The notes under the pieces were generated by a model. It made no database searches and was not told the origin of the DNA. It saw nothing but the letters and a program-made list of their open reading frames with translations. Source: Frigoribacterium sp. PhB24 (GTDB lineage Bacteria; Actinomycetota; Actinomycetes; Actinomycetales; Microbacteriaceae). From it: a stretch of 64,000 nt of DNA. Positions 35,276-42,956 of this stretch are shown here, one piece after another (the stretch's first letter is position 1; every line of letters starts with the position of its first letter). The stretch is from assembly GCF_003755185.1 (NCBI RefSeq), contig NZ_RKIC01000012.1, positions 305,820-369,819 of the forward strand. The letters run 5' to 3'. Made by a program: the position numbers and the translations under genes.

Positions 35276-36985
35276 CTGGCGGGCGGGACGGTCTGGGACG
35301 GGTCCGGAGGCGCGGGTCGCGTGGGGGACGTCGTCGTGCGTGACGGCGTGGTCACGGCCGTCGGTCGCGGAGCGGCGTCGGTCGTGGGCGTCGGGGCGGC
35401 GGGGTCCGTCGGTGACGGGCGCCGCGCCTCCTCGTCCGGGGCGGTCGGTGTCGAGGTGGTCGACGCGACCGGACTCGACGTGCTGCCGGGTTTCGTCGAC
35501 GTGCATGCGCACGACGACGCGGCCCTGTTCCGTCCGGGCGGCGTCGACCCCAAGACCGGGCAGGGCGTGACGACCACGATCGTCGGCAACTGCGGCCACG
35601 GCGTCGCGCCGTCGCCGGCCGACCCCGACGACCGTTCGCTCGAGGACTACTCGCTGCCGGTGTTGGGCAGGTTCCCGGGACGGCGATGGGCGACGTTCGC
35701 CGAGTACGTGCGGACGCTGGCCGAGGGCGACGCCGACGGGCGGTTCGGCCTGCACGCCGCCACCCTGGTGCCGCACGCGCCGCTGCGGGCGGGCGTCCTC
35801 GGCTTCGAGAGACGCCCGGCCGAGGCCACCGAGTGCTCGCGCCTTGCCGCGGCGGTCGGCGACGCGCTCGACGCCGGGGCCCTCGGCGTCTCGCTCGGCC
35901 TCATGTACGCGCCCGGCGACGCCGCCGACCGGCCCGAGCTCGTCGCCTTGGCCCGCGAGTGCGCGGCCCGGGGCAAGCTGCTCGTCGCGCACGTCCGCAA
36001 CGAGGCCGACGCGCTGCGCCACTCGATCGACGAGCTGGCCTCGCTCGGACGCGAGACCGGCGCGGCCGTGCACGTCAGCCACCTCAAGGTGACCGGGCCC
36101 CGGAACGTCGGGGGTATGCCCGCGATCGTCGAGCACCTCGACGCCCTACGCGATTCGGGTCTCGACGTCAGCGCGGACGTCTACCCCTACGACGCCGGCA
36201 GCACGACGGTCGCGTCGTTGTTCCCGCCGGCCACGGCCGACCGCGGGGTCGAGAGCCTCCTCGAGGCGCTGCGCCCCGGCACGCGCTCGCGGCGGCAGGT
36301 GCTCGACGGGCTGCTCGAGCCCTGGGCCGGTTCTACGCTCGAGAACCAGTACGCCGCGATCGGCCCCACGCAGATCTCGCTCGCCGGGTTCGCGCGACCC
36401 GAGCACGCGGCCTTCGAGGGGCTGCCCCTGTCCGAGATCGCCGCGTCGATGGGTGCCGACCCCCGCGAGGCGCTCGCCGACCTCGTCCTCGCCGAACGGG
36501 GGACGCTGACCGTCATCGTGTTCCACACCGACCTCGAGGGCATGCGCACCGCCCTGGCCTGGCCGCACACCCTGGTCGGTTCCGACGGGCTGCCGCGCGA
36601 GACCGGCACCGTGCATCCTCGGTTGTACGGCACGTTCTCCCGGGTGCTCGACGTGTACGCCGGGTCGGGGCCACGAGCCGTGCTGTCGCGTGGCGAGGCC
36701 ATCGCGCGGATGTCGACCCGCGCCTCCGCGAGATTCGGGTCGGGCGGTCGTGGCGGGGCGCACGCCGATCCGACCGTCGGCGCCGGGGGCAGCACGAGGG
36801 GGAGCGCCAGCGGCAGTGGGGGCGTCGGCCGCGCAGGAGGCGCGCTCGGCATCGTCCCCGGGGCCGTCGCCGACCTGCAGCTGGTCGATCCCGGGGCCTA
36901 CGCCGACCGGGCCGACTACGCGACGCCCCGGCTCGGCCCCTCGGGGCTGGTCGGCCTCTGGGCCGCCGGCCGCCGCCTCCGCTGA
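35261..36985 (+). CDS. N-acyl-D-amino-acid deacylase (D-aminoacylase family amidohydrolase)
   Basis: 574 residues of the amidohydrolase superfamily: VLAGGTVWDGSG, the metal motif PGFVDVHAHDDAAL, TTTIVGNCGHGVAP (the D-aminoacylase GNCG with its metal-binding Cys), HVRNEADALRHSIDEL, VHVSHLK, and FHTDLEGMRTALAWPHTLVGSDG. It would release D-amino acids from N-acyl (often N-acetyl) forms. Two low-complexity insertions (residues ~38-62 and ~488-523) carry the recurring 10-mer. The GTG start belongs to the last unit of a tandem repeat. It lies at the end of the amino-sugar operon, consistent with salvage of cell-wall-derived compounds, which is inference. Confidence 0.8.
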   Translation: MTTSVLAGGTVWDGSGGAGRVGDVVVRDGVVTAVGRGAASVVGVGAAGSVGDGRRASSSGAVGVEVVDATGLDVLPGFVDVHAHDDAALFRPGGVDPKTGQGVTTTIVGNCGHGVAPSPADPDDRSLEDYSLPVLGRFPGRRWATFAEYVRTLAEGDADGRFGLHAATLVPHAPLRAGVLGFERRPAEATECSRLAAAVGDALDAGALGVSLGLMYAPGDAADRPELVALARECAARGKLLVAHVRNEADALRHSIDELASLGRETGAAVHVSHLKVTGPRNVGGMPAIVEHLDALRDSGLDVSADVYPYDAGSTTVASLFPPATADRGVESLLEALRPGTRSRRQVLDGLLEPWAGSTLENQYAAIGPTQISLAGFARPEHAAFEGLPLSEIAASMGADPREALADLVLAERGTLTVIVFHTDLEGMRTALAWPHTLVGSDGLPRETGTVHPRLYGTFSRVLDVYAGSGPRAVLSRGEAIARMSTRASARFGSGGRGGAHADPTVGAGGSTRGSASGSGGVGRAGGALGIVPGAVADLQLVDPGAYADRADYATPRLGPSGLVGLWAAGRRLR

Positions 36986-37055
36986 CCCGCCCGCCCGCGC
37001 CCGCCCCGTCCCGCCCGCCCCGGGGTCGTCGCCGACGTGTGCACATCGCGACGAC

Positions 37056-37108
37056 CTGCGGGCGACACGCCGCCTCAGGGAGAAGATGAGCGGCGTGCCG
37101 GCCCGCAG
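37056..37108 (+). terminator. Two-part hairpin after the deacylase gene
   Basis: CTGCGGGC (37056-37063) pairs with GCCCGCAG (37101-37108), and CACGCCGC (37066-37073) with GCGGCGTG (37090-37097), giving a long interrupted stem. The 394-base gap 36986-37379 otherwise contains the repeat block at 37142-37310 and no convincing gene. Confidence 0.65.
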
Positions 37109-37141
37109 GTGTCGGGATTTGCACGCATCCGGGGTGCCCTG

Positions 37142-37310
37142 AGGTCGGGATCGGCGCGCATCGGGGTGTCGGAGGTCGGGTTCGGCGCGCATCGGGGTGT
37201 CCGGAGGTCGGGTTCGGTGCGGGCGGGTGCAGGTGCAGGTGCAGGTGCAGGTGCAGGTGCCGTGCGGGTGCGAGTGCGGGTGCGGGTGCACGTGCAGGTG
37301 CCGTGCGGGT
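37142..37310. repeat. Minisatellite and GGTGCA microsatellite block
   Basis: Units of 31-32 bases starting AGGTCGGG begin at 37142, 37173 and 37205 (the third diverges), and an older relative ends at 37141. They run into at least five copies of the hexamer GGTGCA (from about 37226) with variants GGTGCG/GGTGCC to about 37310. No ribosome site or sensible protein on either strand. Confidence 0.85.
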
Positions 37311-37379
37311 GCTGCTCAGACGGCTCTCGGCCCGGTCTTGGGCGGACGGTGTTCGATTTCCTGAACGACAGGAGGCGCG

Positions 37380-38006
37380 ATGAAGGTTCTGGTGCTGGGA
37401 GCGACCGGGGGCACGGGCTCACACGTCCTGCGGGTCGCCCTGTCGGCGGGGCACGAGGTGACGGTGCTCGTCCGGGACGCGTCCGCCCTCGACGTGACCG
37501 ACGGCGTCCGGGTGCTCACCGGGGACGCGACCTCGGCCGAGGACGTCCGCGCCGCGGTGGGGGGACAGGGCGCCGTGCTCAACGCGGTCGGCTCGCGGAG
37601 CATCCGGCACCCGGTCGAGGTCGAGGTCGGCCGGGCCCTGCTGCCCGCGATGCAAGACGCGGGGGTCGACCGCCTCGTCGTCTGTTCGGCCTTCGGCGTC
37701 GGCGACAGTCAGTCCGACGCGAACACCCTGCAGCGGATGTTCTTCCACACCGTTCTCGGCAAGGTCTACGCCGCCAAGGAGGTCGCCGACGCCGAGGTGC
37801 GCGCGAGCGGCCTCGACTGGACGCTCGTCTACCCCACGCGCCTCACCGACGACCCGGCGACCGGGTCGCTCGCCACGGGGGAGCGGTTGCCCCAGGGCGC
37901 GGGCATCCACGTGACCCGGGCCGACGTGGCGCGCTTCATGCTGGCGCAGCTGACCGACACGACGTGGTCACGGAAGACCGTGGTCGTGACGGGCGCGGCC
38001 GACTGA
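37380..38006 (+). CDS. NAD(P)-binding Rossmann-fold protein (SDR-a / NmrA-like, 208 aa)
   Basis: MKVLVLGATGGTGSHVLRVALSAGHEVTVLVRD is the GxxGxxG dinucleotide loop of the atypical SDR/NmrA group. VLTGDATSAEDVRAAVGGQGAVLNAVGS and LDWTLVYPTRLTDDPATG match NAD(P)H-binding oxidoreductases related to biliverdin reductase B. AGGAGG stands six bases before the ATG; here the recurring 10-mer doubles as the ribosome site. The catalysed reaction is unknown. Its 3' end is tandemly duplicated. Confidence 0.85.
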   Translation: MKVLVLGATGGTGSHVLRVALSAGHEVTVLVRDASALDVTDGVRVLTGDATSAEDVRAAVGGQGAVLNAVGSRSIRHPVEVEVGRALLPAMQDAGVDRLVVCSAFGVGDSQSDANTLQRMFFHTVLGKVYAAKEVADAEVRASGLDWTLVYPTRLTDDPATGSLATGERLPQGAGIHVTRADVARFMLAQLTDTTWSRKTVVVTGAAD

Positions 38007-38063
38007 CCCCGCACCTCCTGCCGTGGTCGTGACGGGCGCGGCCGACTGACCCCGAACCTCCTG
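37978..38063 (+). repeat. 43-bp tandem duplication across a stop codon
   Basis: Units 37978-38020 and 38021-38063 differ at one base (CGCACC versus CGAACC). The first contains the last ten codons and the TGA of the SDR gene; the second is a non-coding copy of the same end, including its own TGA. Both finish in ACCTCCTG, a variant of the recurring motif. Confidence 0.95.
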
Positions 38064-38094
38064 CCGTGGTGTCGCTACGGGCGGCGAGGCGCAG

Positions 38095-38164
38095 CGAACG
38101 CGGGCGTGTTCGGGGCGGGCGGGCGATCGCGCCGGCCCGGAACGCACGAACCCGCCCGCGTTCG
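38095..38164. terminator. Long hairpin between convergent SDR and ridA genes
   Basis: CGAACGCGGGCGTGTTCG (38095-38112) pairs with CGAACCCGCCCGCGTTCG (38147-38164), one mismatch in 18, with further pairing inside. Probably a bidirectional terminator. Confidence 0.65.
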
Positions 38165-38210
38165 ACGAGCGCAGGGAGGTCGAGCGGCGGGGAGGTCGGG
38201 CTGCAGGGCG

Positions 38211-38615
38211 TCAGGAGAGGACGGCGAGCGCATCGATCTCGACGAGCATGGCCTCGTTCGGCAGTTCGACGAAGACCGTCGTGCGGGTGGGGAACACGCC
38301 GCTCGGGACGTTCTGCAGCAGGTAGGTCTCGTACGCGGCGTTCATCTCGGCGAAGTCGTCGCGCGTGGTGAGGAAGACCCGCAAAGAGACGACGTCGTCG
38401 AAGGTGCCGCCGGCGCCCTCGACGACGGCCTTGACGTTGTCGAGGGTGCGGACGGTCTGCGACGTCAGGTCGCCCGGGTGCAGGTACTCGCTCGTGGCGG
38501 GGTCTTGCGGGCCCTGGCCGGACACGCTGAGGAAGCCGTTCTTCAGCACGCCCTGCGAGAAGGTCGAGATGGGGGTGGGGGCGCCGCCGGTGCGGACTTC
38601 GGTCTTCTCGCTCAC
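38211..38615 (-). CDS. RidA-family enamine/imine deaminase
   Basis: A 134-residue YjgF/RidA protein: FSQGVLKNGFLSVSGQGPQDP, TVRTLDNVKAVVEGAGGTFDDVVSLRVFLTT, and FPTRTTVFVELPNEAMLVEIDALA with the conserved Arg that binds the substrate carboxylate. RidA hydrolyses reactive 2-aminoacrylate-type intermediates made by PLP enzymes. It is divergent from a PLP fold-III amino-acid deaminase gene, the expected source of such intermediates. Confidence 0.9.
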   Translation of the reverse strand: MSEKTEVRTGGAPTPISTFSQGVLKNGFLSVSGQGPQDPATSEYLHPGDLTSQTVRTLDNVKAVVEGAGGTFDDVVSLRVFLTTRDDFAEMNAAYETYLLQNVPSGVFPTRTTVFVELPNEAMLVEIDALAVLS

Positions 38616-38663
38616 AGGTCTGCTCTTCTCTGATCGATGGTCTGTGGACCCGACGTGATGTGT

Positions 38664-38710
38664 CGTGTGTCGGGGGTGCCTGCAAAACTACCGTCAGGCA
38701 CCGACACACG
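38664..38710. promoter_or_regulatory. Large palindrome in the divergent ridA / deaminase promoter region
   Basis: CGTGTGTCG (38664-38672) pairs with CGACACACG (38702-38710), and GTGCCTG (38676-38682) with CAGGCAC (38695-38701), leaving a 12-base AT-richer centre (CAAAACTACCGT) that may hold a promoter box. Symmetry in a shared promoter region suggests an operator governing both genes. The regulator is not identified. Confidence 0.55.
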
Positions 38711-38753
38711 GCCTGACCGCAGTACGACCCCACCCGCCCCGTCGGAAGGCACC

Positions 38754-40259
38754 ATGACCACGTCACCCGCGACCCCGTCCGCCCCCGGCGTCCGGCCGAT
38801 CAGCAAGGTCGGCTTCGGTCGTGAACCCCGTCCCGTCCCGCTGATCGACCTCGCGACCCCGCTGCTGACGATCGACCTCGACGCCCTCGACCACAACGTC
38901 GACACCATGGCCGCCTGGTGCCGCGAGGCCGGGGTCGACCTGGCGCCGCACGGCAAGACGACCATGGCGCCCGAGATCTGGCGGCGGCAGCTCGACGCCG
39001 GGGCATGGGGTATCACGCTCGCGACGGCGTTCCAGGTCGCGGTCGCCCGCGAGGCCGGGGTGCCGAACGTCGTCCTGGCCGGCACCGCGTTCGCACCGGC
39101 GACCCTGGCTGCGCTCGCAGCACCCGGTGTCGACGTGCTCATGTGGGTCGACTCGATCGAGACCGTGCGGCTCGTCGACGCCGCCCTGGCACGGGCCGAG
39201 GCCGCGCGTCCGCTCGCGGTGCTGGTCGAGTTCGGGTCTCCGCTCGGTCGGACGGGTGCCCGCTCGGTGCGCGAGGCCCTGCTCGTCGTCGAGGCCGTGG
39301 CGGCCGCACCGCACCTCGTGCTGGCCGGGCTTGCCGGCTACGAGGGCGCCCTCACGCACGACGTCGACGCCGCCGGCATCGCCGTGGTCGACGACTACCT
39401 GCGGGGCCTTCTCGAGGTGTTCGACGGCATCGCCGCCCCGGCCTTCGACCCGTGGCTGTCGTCCGGTCACGACGTGGTGCTGACCGCCGGCGGCAGCGTG
39501 TACTTCGACCGCGTCGTGGCCGTGCTCGGTGAGCGTCACGACCCCGCGGGGCTGCAGGGGCCGCGCACGCGCGTCGTGCTGCGGTCGGGTTCGTACGTCG
39601 CGCACGACCACGACCTCTACCGCCGGCTGACGCCGTTCGCCCGCGACACCATGCCGACGACCGCAGGAGGCGCGGGCGGCACGGACGCCGACGTCACGGT
39701 GGTCGTCGGCGACGGTTCCGCCGGCACGGCGGCCGATCGTGAGATGGGTGGCCCCACCGACGGCGAGCTGACCGGGCTCGACGGCGCGGCCGAGGACTTC
39801 GGCGGTTCGGGTGGCCGCCGTGACCCGGTCGACGGCGCCGTCCACCGTGCGGGTCCCGGCGGCGGGGCCGAGGGCGCGTCCTTCCGGCCCACGCTCGAGC
39901 TCTGGGCGTCGGTGGTCTCGCGCCCGGAGTCGGGCCTGGCCTTGCTCAACGTCGGACGTCGAGACACGTCCGACGACGAGGGGTTCCCGGTGCCGCTCGA
40001 GGCGTGGCGTCCTCAGGTGGCCGACCGGCGCCTCCCCGGGGTGCTCGACGGGTCGCACGTGTCGGCGCTCAACGACCAGCACGCGTTCTTGCGGCTCGAC
40101 CCGTCGTCGGGCTTGCAGGTCGGCGACCTGGTGCGGCTCGGCGTCTCGCACCCCTGCACCACGATCGACAAGTGGAACGAGATCGCCACGGTGCGGGGCT
40201 CGGCCGACCGCCGCGGTGTGCCGCCCGTGGTCGAGGGCGGCATCACCACGCGGTTCTGA
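38754..40259 (+). CDS. PLP fold-III amino-acid deaminase (alanine-racemase-like, D-serine dehydratase/D-threonine aldolase group)
   Basis: 501 residues. The N-terminal barrel has TPLLTIDLDALDHNVDTMAAWCREAGVDLAPHGKTTMAPEIW (in pieces), with the PLP lysine in PHGKTT. The C-terminal beta domain has LNDQHAFLRLD, LVRLGVSHPCTTIDKWN, where His and Cys of HPCTT match the metal ligands of D-serine dehydratases. About 65 residues (roughly 302-370) of Gly/Asp-rich filler interrupt the C-terminal domain and contain the recurring 10-mer. GGAAGG precedes the ATG. Probably deaminates D-amino acids, with RidA clearing the imine product; the exact substrate is uncertain. Confidence 0.8.
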   Translation: MTTSPATPSAPGVRPISKVGFGREPRPVPLIDLATPLLTIDLDALDHNVDTMAAWCREAGVDLAPHGKTTMAPEIWRRQLDAGAWGITLATAFQVAVAREAGVPNVVLAGTAFAPATLAALAAPGVDVLMWVDSIETVRLVDAALARAEAARPLAVLVEFGSPLGRTGARSVREALLVVEAVAAAPHLVLAGLAGYEGALTHDVDAAGIAVVDDYLRGLLEVFDGIAAPAFDPWLSSGHDVVLTAGGSVYFDRVVAVLGERHDPAGLQGPRTRVVLRSGSYVAHDHDLYRRLTPFARDTMPTTAGGAGGTDADVTVVVGDGSAGTAADREMGGPTDGELTGLDGAAEDFGGSGGRRDPVDGAVHRAGPGGGAEGASFRPTLELWASVVSRPESGLALLNVGRRDTSDDEGFPVPLEAWRPQVADRRLPGVLDGSHVSALNDQHAFLRLDPSSGLQVGDLVRLGVSHPCTTIDKWNEIATVRGSADRRGVPPVVEGGITTRF

Positions 40260-40289
40260 CCGGCGATGGGCGGTTCTGACCGGCGTCGG
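40250..40289 (+). repeat. 20-bp tandem duplication across the deaminase stop codon
   Basis: GCGGTTCTGACCGGCG occurs at 40250 and again at 40270. The first copy holds the final codons TTC-TGA; the second is non-coding. Same pattern as the 43-bp duplication at the SDR gene. Confidence 0.85.
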
Positions 40290-40337
40290 GCGTCTCCGGG
40301 CGTCGCCGGGCGCATCCGGCCGGTCGCGGCCGGCGGC

Positions 40338-41213
40338 CTACGAGCCGGAGCCGTCCTCGGTGCCGGGGGTGGGCGTCGGTGCGTCCGCCGGAGGGGTGGG
40401 TGCGTCGGTCGGCGGGGTGGGGCGGTCGGAGTCGTCCTCGGTGTCGCCGGAGTCCGTCTTCGGCCCACCCTTCTCGGGGCCGTGGCCCGGGCCTCCCTCG
40501 GCGCCGGGGCCGTGGCCGTGACCCGGGCCACCCTTCGGGCCGTCCGCCCCGGGGCCGTCCGCCGCGGGGCCACCGTCGGCAGGGCCGCCCTCGGGTGCGT
40601 CGGGCAGGGCCTTCCCGTCGGGGCCTGTGCCCGGGGTCGGCAGGGCCTTCCCATCGGGGCCGGTGCCCTCGGCAGGCGCGTTCCCGTCCGAGTCGTCGCC
40701 CGCGGCGGGTGGGGTCGGTGCGTCCGTGGGCGCACCGGTGGCGCCGTCGTCGGAGCCTCGTCCTCCGGGCCCCTGCCGTGAACCGTCGTCCTGGTTCGTC
40801 GCGTCGTCCTGGCCCGGCGTCGCGCTCGAGGAGGCGCTGGTCGAGCTCCCGGCGTTCGACACGGCGACGGCGGTGCTGGTGCCGACCAGGGCGAGGCCGG
40901 CGGCTGCGATGCCGATGCCCACGAGCAGGCGCTTGGTCGGTCGGCGGCGCGCGGTCGTTCCGCCGGCGTCCGAGGCGGTGTCGGCTCGGAACGCGCTGCC
41001 CTCGGTGGGCAGTTCGCGGGTGCGCTGGTCGTCGGCGACGATCGGCGTGGTCGGGGCCGCCGGCCGGCCGGGCGCCGAGGCCGGCAGCTCGGTGGTGGCG
41101 CGTCCGTCCTCGTCCTCGCGGCGCAGCCGTTCGGCCCAGGCGTCGTCCTGCGCGGGGGTGTCCTCGTCGCGGCGGTCGTCGTCGCGGCCGTCGGGGGTGA
41201 TGTCCTTCGCCAT
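40338..41213 (-). CDS. Membrane-anchored acidic low-complexity protein (291 aa)
   Basis: Residues 1-90 are a charged cytoplasmic segment (MAKDITPDGRDDDRRDED...). TKRLLVGIGIAAAGLALVG begins a single transmembrane helix, and the remaining ~180 residues outside the membrane are Gly/Pro/Asp/Ala-rich and disordered, with the decapeptide GTGPDGKALP twice and several GPGHG and APTPP segments. GGAG precedes the ATG. No enzymatic domain. Comparable actinobacterial proteins act as wall-spanning or surface proteins of unknown function. Confidence 0.65.
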   Translation of the reverse strand: MAKDITPDGRDDDRRDEDTPAQDDAWAERLRREDEDGRATTELPASAPGRPAAPTTPIVADDQRTRELPTEGSAFRADTASDAGGTTARRRPTKRLLVGIGIAAAGLALVGTSTAVAVSNAGSSTSASSSATPGQDDATNQDDGSRQGPGGRGSDDGATGAPTDAPTPPAAGDDSDGNAPAEGTGPDGKALPTPGTGPDGKALPDAPEGGPADGGPAADGPGADGPKGGPGHGHGPGAEGGPGHGPEKGGPKTDSGDTEDDSDRPTPPTDAPTPPADAPTPTPGTEDGSGS

Positions 41214-41315
41214 GGTGTCTCCAGATGTCGGGTGCCGGGCGAGCCGCGGTGCGGCTGGCGGTCGGGGCGTTCCCGCCGGCACGCACCACTCTCGGAACCG
41301 AATCTGAAGCGGGGC

Positions 41316-42394
41316 TTAAGTCGGGTCGTCGGCCACGACTCCTTCGGCCACGGTTCGCTGCCCCTCGAGTAGTGTCACCGGACTGCCCGGCGCGACCAGG
41401 TCGCCGAGGTCGACCTCGGCCCGGAACCGCAGCTCGACCCGGTCCCCGCCACCGTCGCCACCGACCCACGAGCAGACCGCCCCCACGAGCACTCCGTCGA
41501 GGGTCGCCTCACCGGCATCGAAGTCGGGCCGGCCGGAGCCGAGCCAGACCAGCGGGCGATAGCTCCAGCCCGGCAGCAGGCGAGTCTGGACGTCGGGCGC
41601 GTCGAGCGTCCATGTGACGTCGGCCCGGATCGGCCGCGGTGACACGCGCCGGCCGGCGGGAGGAGCGGGAACGGGGCGCGGGTCGGATTCCCGTGCAGCC
41701 CGGAGGACGCGGGTGAGACGCCACGCCACCTCGTGGACGATCGCCTCGTCGAGCTCCGGCACGTCGAGCTCCGGCACGTCGACTCCCGGCGAACCGGCGG
41801 GCGACTTCGCCCGGGCCACGTGCCGGACGGCGTTCGTGACGAACTCGAGCTGGTCGACCGGAACGGCGAACCAGGGGTCCGGAGCAGCTCCGACGCCGAC
41901 GGGGTGATCCTGCTCGAGGGCCCAGGCCGTCCAGCCGATGCGTCGGACCCCGACCGACCCGACGCCGAGAGGACCCGGTGCGGGCGCGTCACGGGCGGCT
42001 CGATCCGCTCGGCGCGCCCAGGCGAGGGCCACCCGTGACGACACGCCGATGACTCCGTCCACGTCGTCCGGGTCGGACGCCGCGGCGACGGCCCGCAGGG
42101 CACCCGACATCGTGACGAGATCTCGGGCGGAGAGCGCGACGACGATCTCGCGCTCGTCGCCGCGCGCGTCGCGGACGGCGTCGACGGCGTCGACGGCGGG
42201 CCGTCCCGCTCGGCGACGACCGTGAGGAAGAACCAGAGCGAGACCAGGAACGCCCCGAAGCTGACGGCTCCGAGGGCCCCCGAGGCTGACGGCCAGGCAG
42301 TCGTCACCAGGCCGCCGGCCGCGAACGCACCGATGCTGACGGCCGCCGTCACACCACCGGCGACGAGTTGGCGCCTCCGACGTTCCCCCGACAT
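41316..42394 (-). pseudogene. Two-helix membrane protein gene interrupted by a single-base frameshift
   Basis: The N-terminal part, starting at ATG 42394 (TAGGGT box six bases upstream, leaderless), encodes MSGERRRRQLVAGGVTAAVS and two membrane helices up to LTVVAERDG. The sensible continuation (AVDAVDAVRDARGDEREIVV... to the TAA at 41316) lies in another frame. Adding one base in the GGCCCGCC run near 42196-42207 would join them into about 359 residues. The C-terminal part has no recognised domain. Either a recent mutation or a sequencing error; both halves keep coding character, which favours recent or artefactual change. Confidence 0.7.
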
Positions 42395-42444
42395 GAGGCG
42401 ACCCTAGGGGATGCGGGCGATCTCGACGCACCGCCACCGGCTGC

Positions 42445-42459
42445 TAGCGTCACGGAATG
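42445..42459 (+). promoter_or_regulatory. Leaderless promoter box and orphan start codon
   Basis: TAGCGT (42445-42450) ends six bases before ATG 42457, exactly as at the other leaderless genes. The first ~21 codons (MSERRVLAPEPPADGRKVSG) look like real protein, but the frame then runs antisense to the DivIVA gene and becomes Arg-rich filler. Possibly a truncated gene remnant. Confidence 0.4.
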
Positions 42460-42508
42460 TCCGAGCGACGAGTCCTGGCACCCGAACCGCCCGCCGACGG
42501 CCGGAAGG

Positions 42509-42787
42509 TCAGCGGCCCCCGGGCGACTCGTGCCGCCTCAGCTCGGCGACGACCTCGTCGAGGAAGTCGTCGACCTCGTCCTGGTCGTACCCTTCCACGA
42601 ACTTCGTCGGCCGGAACCGTGCGTTCACGACGTCGACCGTCGACAGGACGCCGAAGGCGGTTCCCGTCTCGTAGGCCGTGAGCGTCGCACGGACGCGCTC
42701 GAGGAACGCATCGACGTCGCCCTTCGCGTACCCGCCGCGGAACCGGACCGCGGTGAACTCCTTCTCGGTCACGTCTCGTGCGAACAC
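42509..42787 (-). CDS. Short DivIVA-domain protein (~92 aa)
   Basis: Two DivIVA-type segments in tandem: FTAVRFRGGYAKGDVDAFLERV (near residues 11-32) and ARFRPTKFVEGYDQDEVDDF (near 57-76), each with the F-x-x-x-R-x-x-G-Y-x-x-x-x-V-D-x-F pattern that targets DivIVA proteins to curved membrane. It lacks the long coiled coil of true DivIVA/Wag31. The GTG at 42787 is preferred over the ATG at 42904 because the 39 intervening codons are Arg/Gly filler. Role in polar growth or division is inferred. Confidence 0.7.
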   Translation of the reverse strand: MFARDVTEKEFTAVRFRGGYAKGDVDAFLERVRATLTAYETGTAFGVLSTVDVVNARFRPTKFVEGYDQDEVDDFLDEVVAELRRHESPGGR

Positions 42788-42956
42788 GCTGCCCCCCGTC
42801 TCACGGCCGGATCGTCCCGGTCGCTGCACCCCGATCCTTCCACGACGGCCCGCCGACCCGCGTTCGGCGCCCGCCGACCGACGCCCGGCGCGACGCACAT
42901 CCATCACCCAGCCCGTCCATAGCCTCCGCCCACCCGCCGCACCTACCGTGCGAAGA

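Noticed and set aside
37142..37310. CRISPR array
   Set aside because: Units are directly adjacent without unique spacers, vary in length and grade into a hexamer repeat; no cas genes.
37075..37422. Thr-Cys / Pro-His repeat peptides on the minus strand
   Set aside because: Simple translation of the hexamer microsatellite; no ribosome site or conserved context.
42395..42437. ATG at 42437 as start of an intact 373-aa protein
   Set aside because: The N-terminal ~85 codons in that frame are Arg-rich filler; the neighbouring frame there encodes clear membrane helices behind a leaderless promoter, supporting a frameshift.
42788..42904. Upstream ATG for the DivIVA protein
   Set aside because: The added 39 residues are Arg/Gly filler without resemblance to DivIVA proteins.
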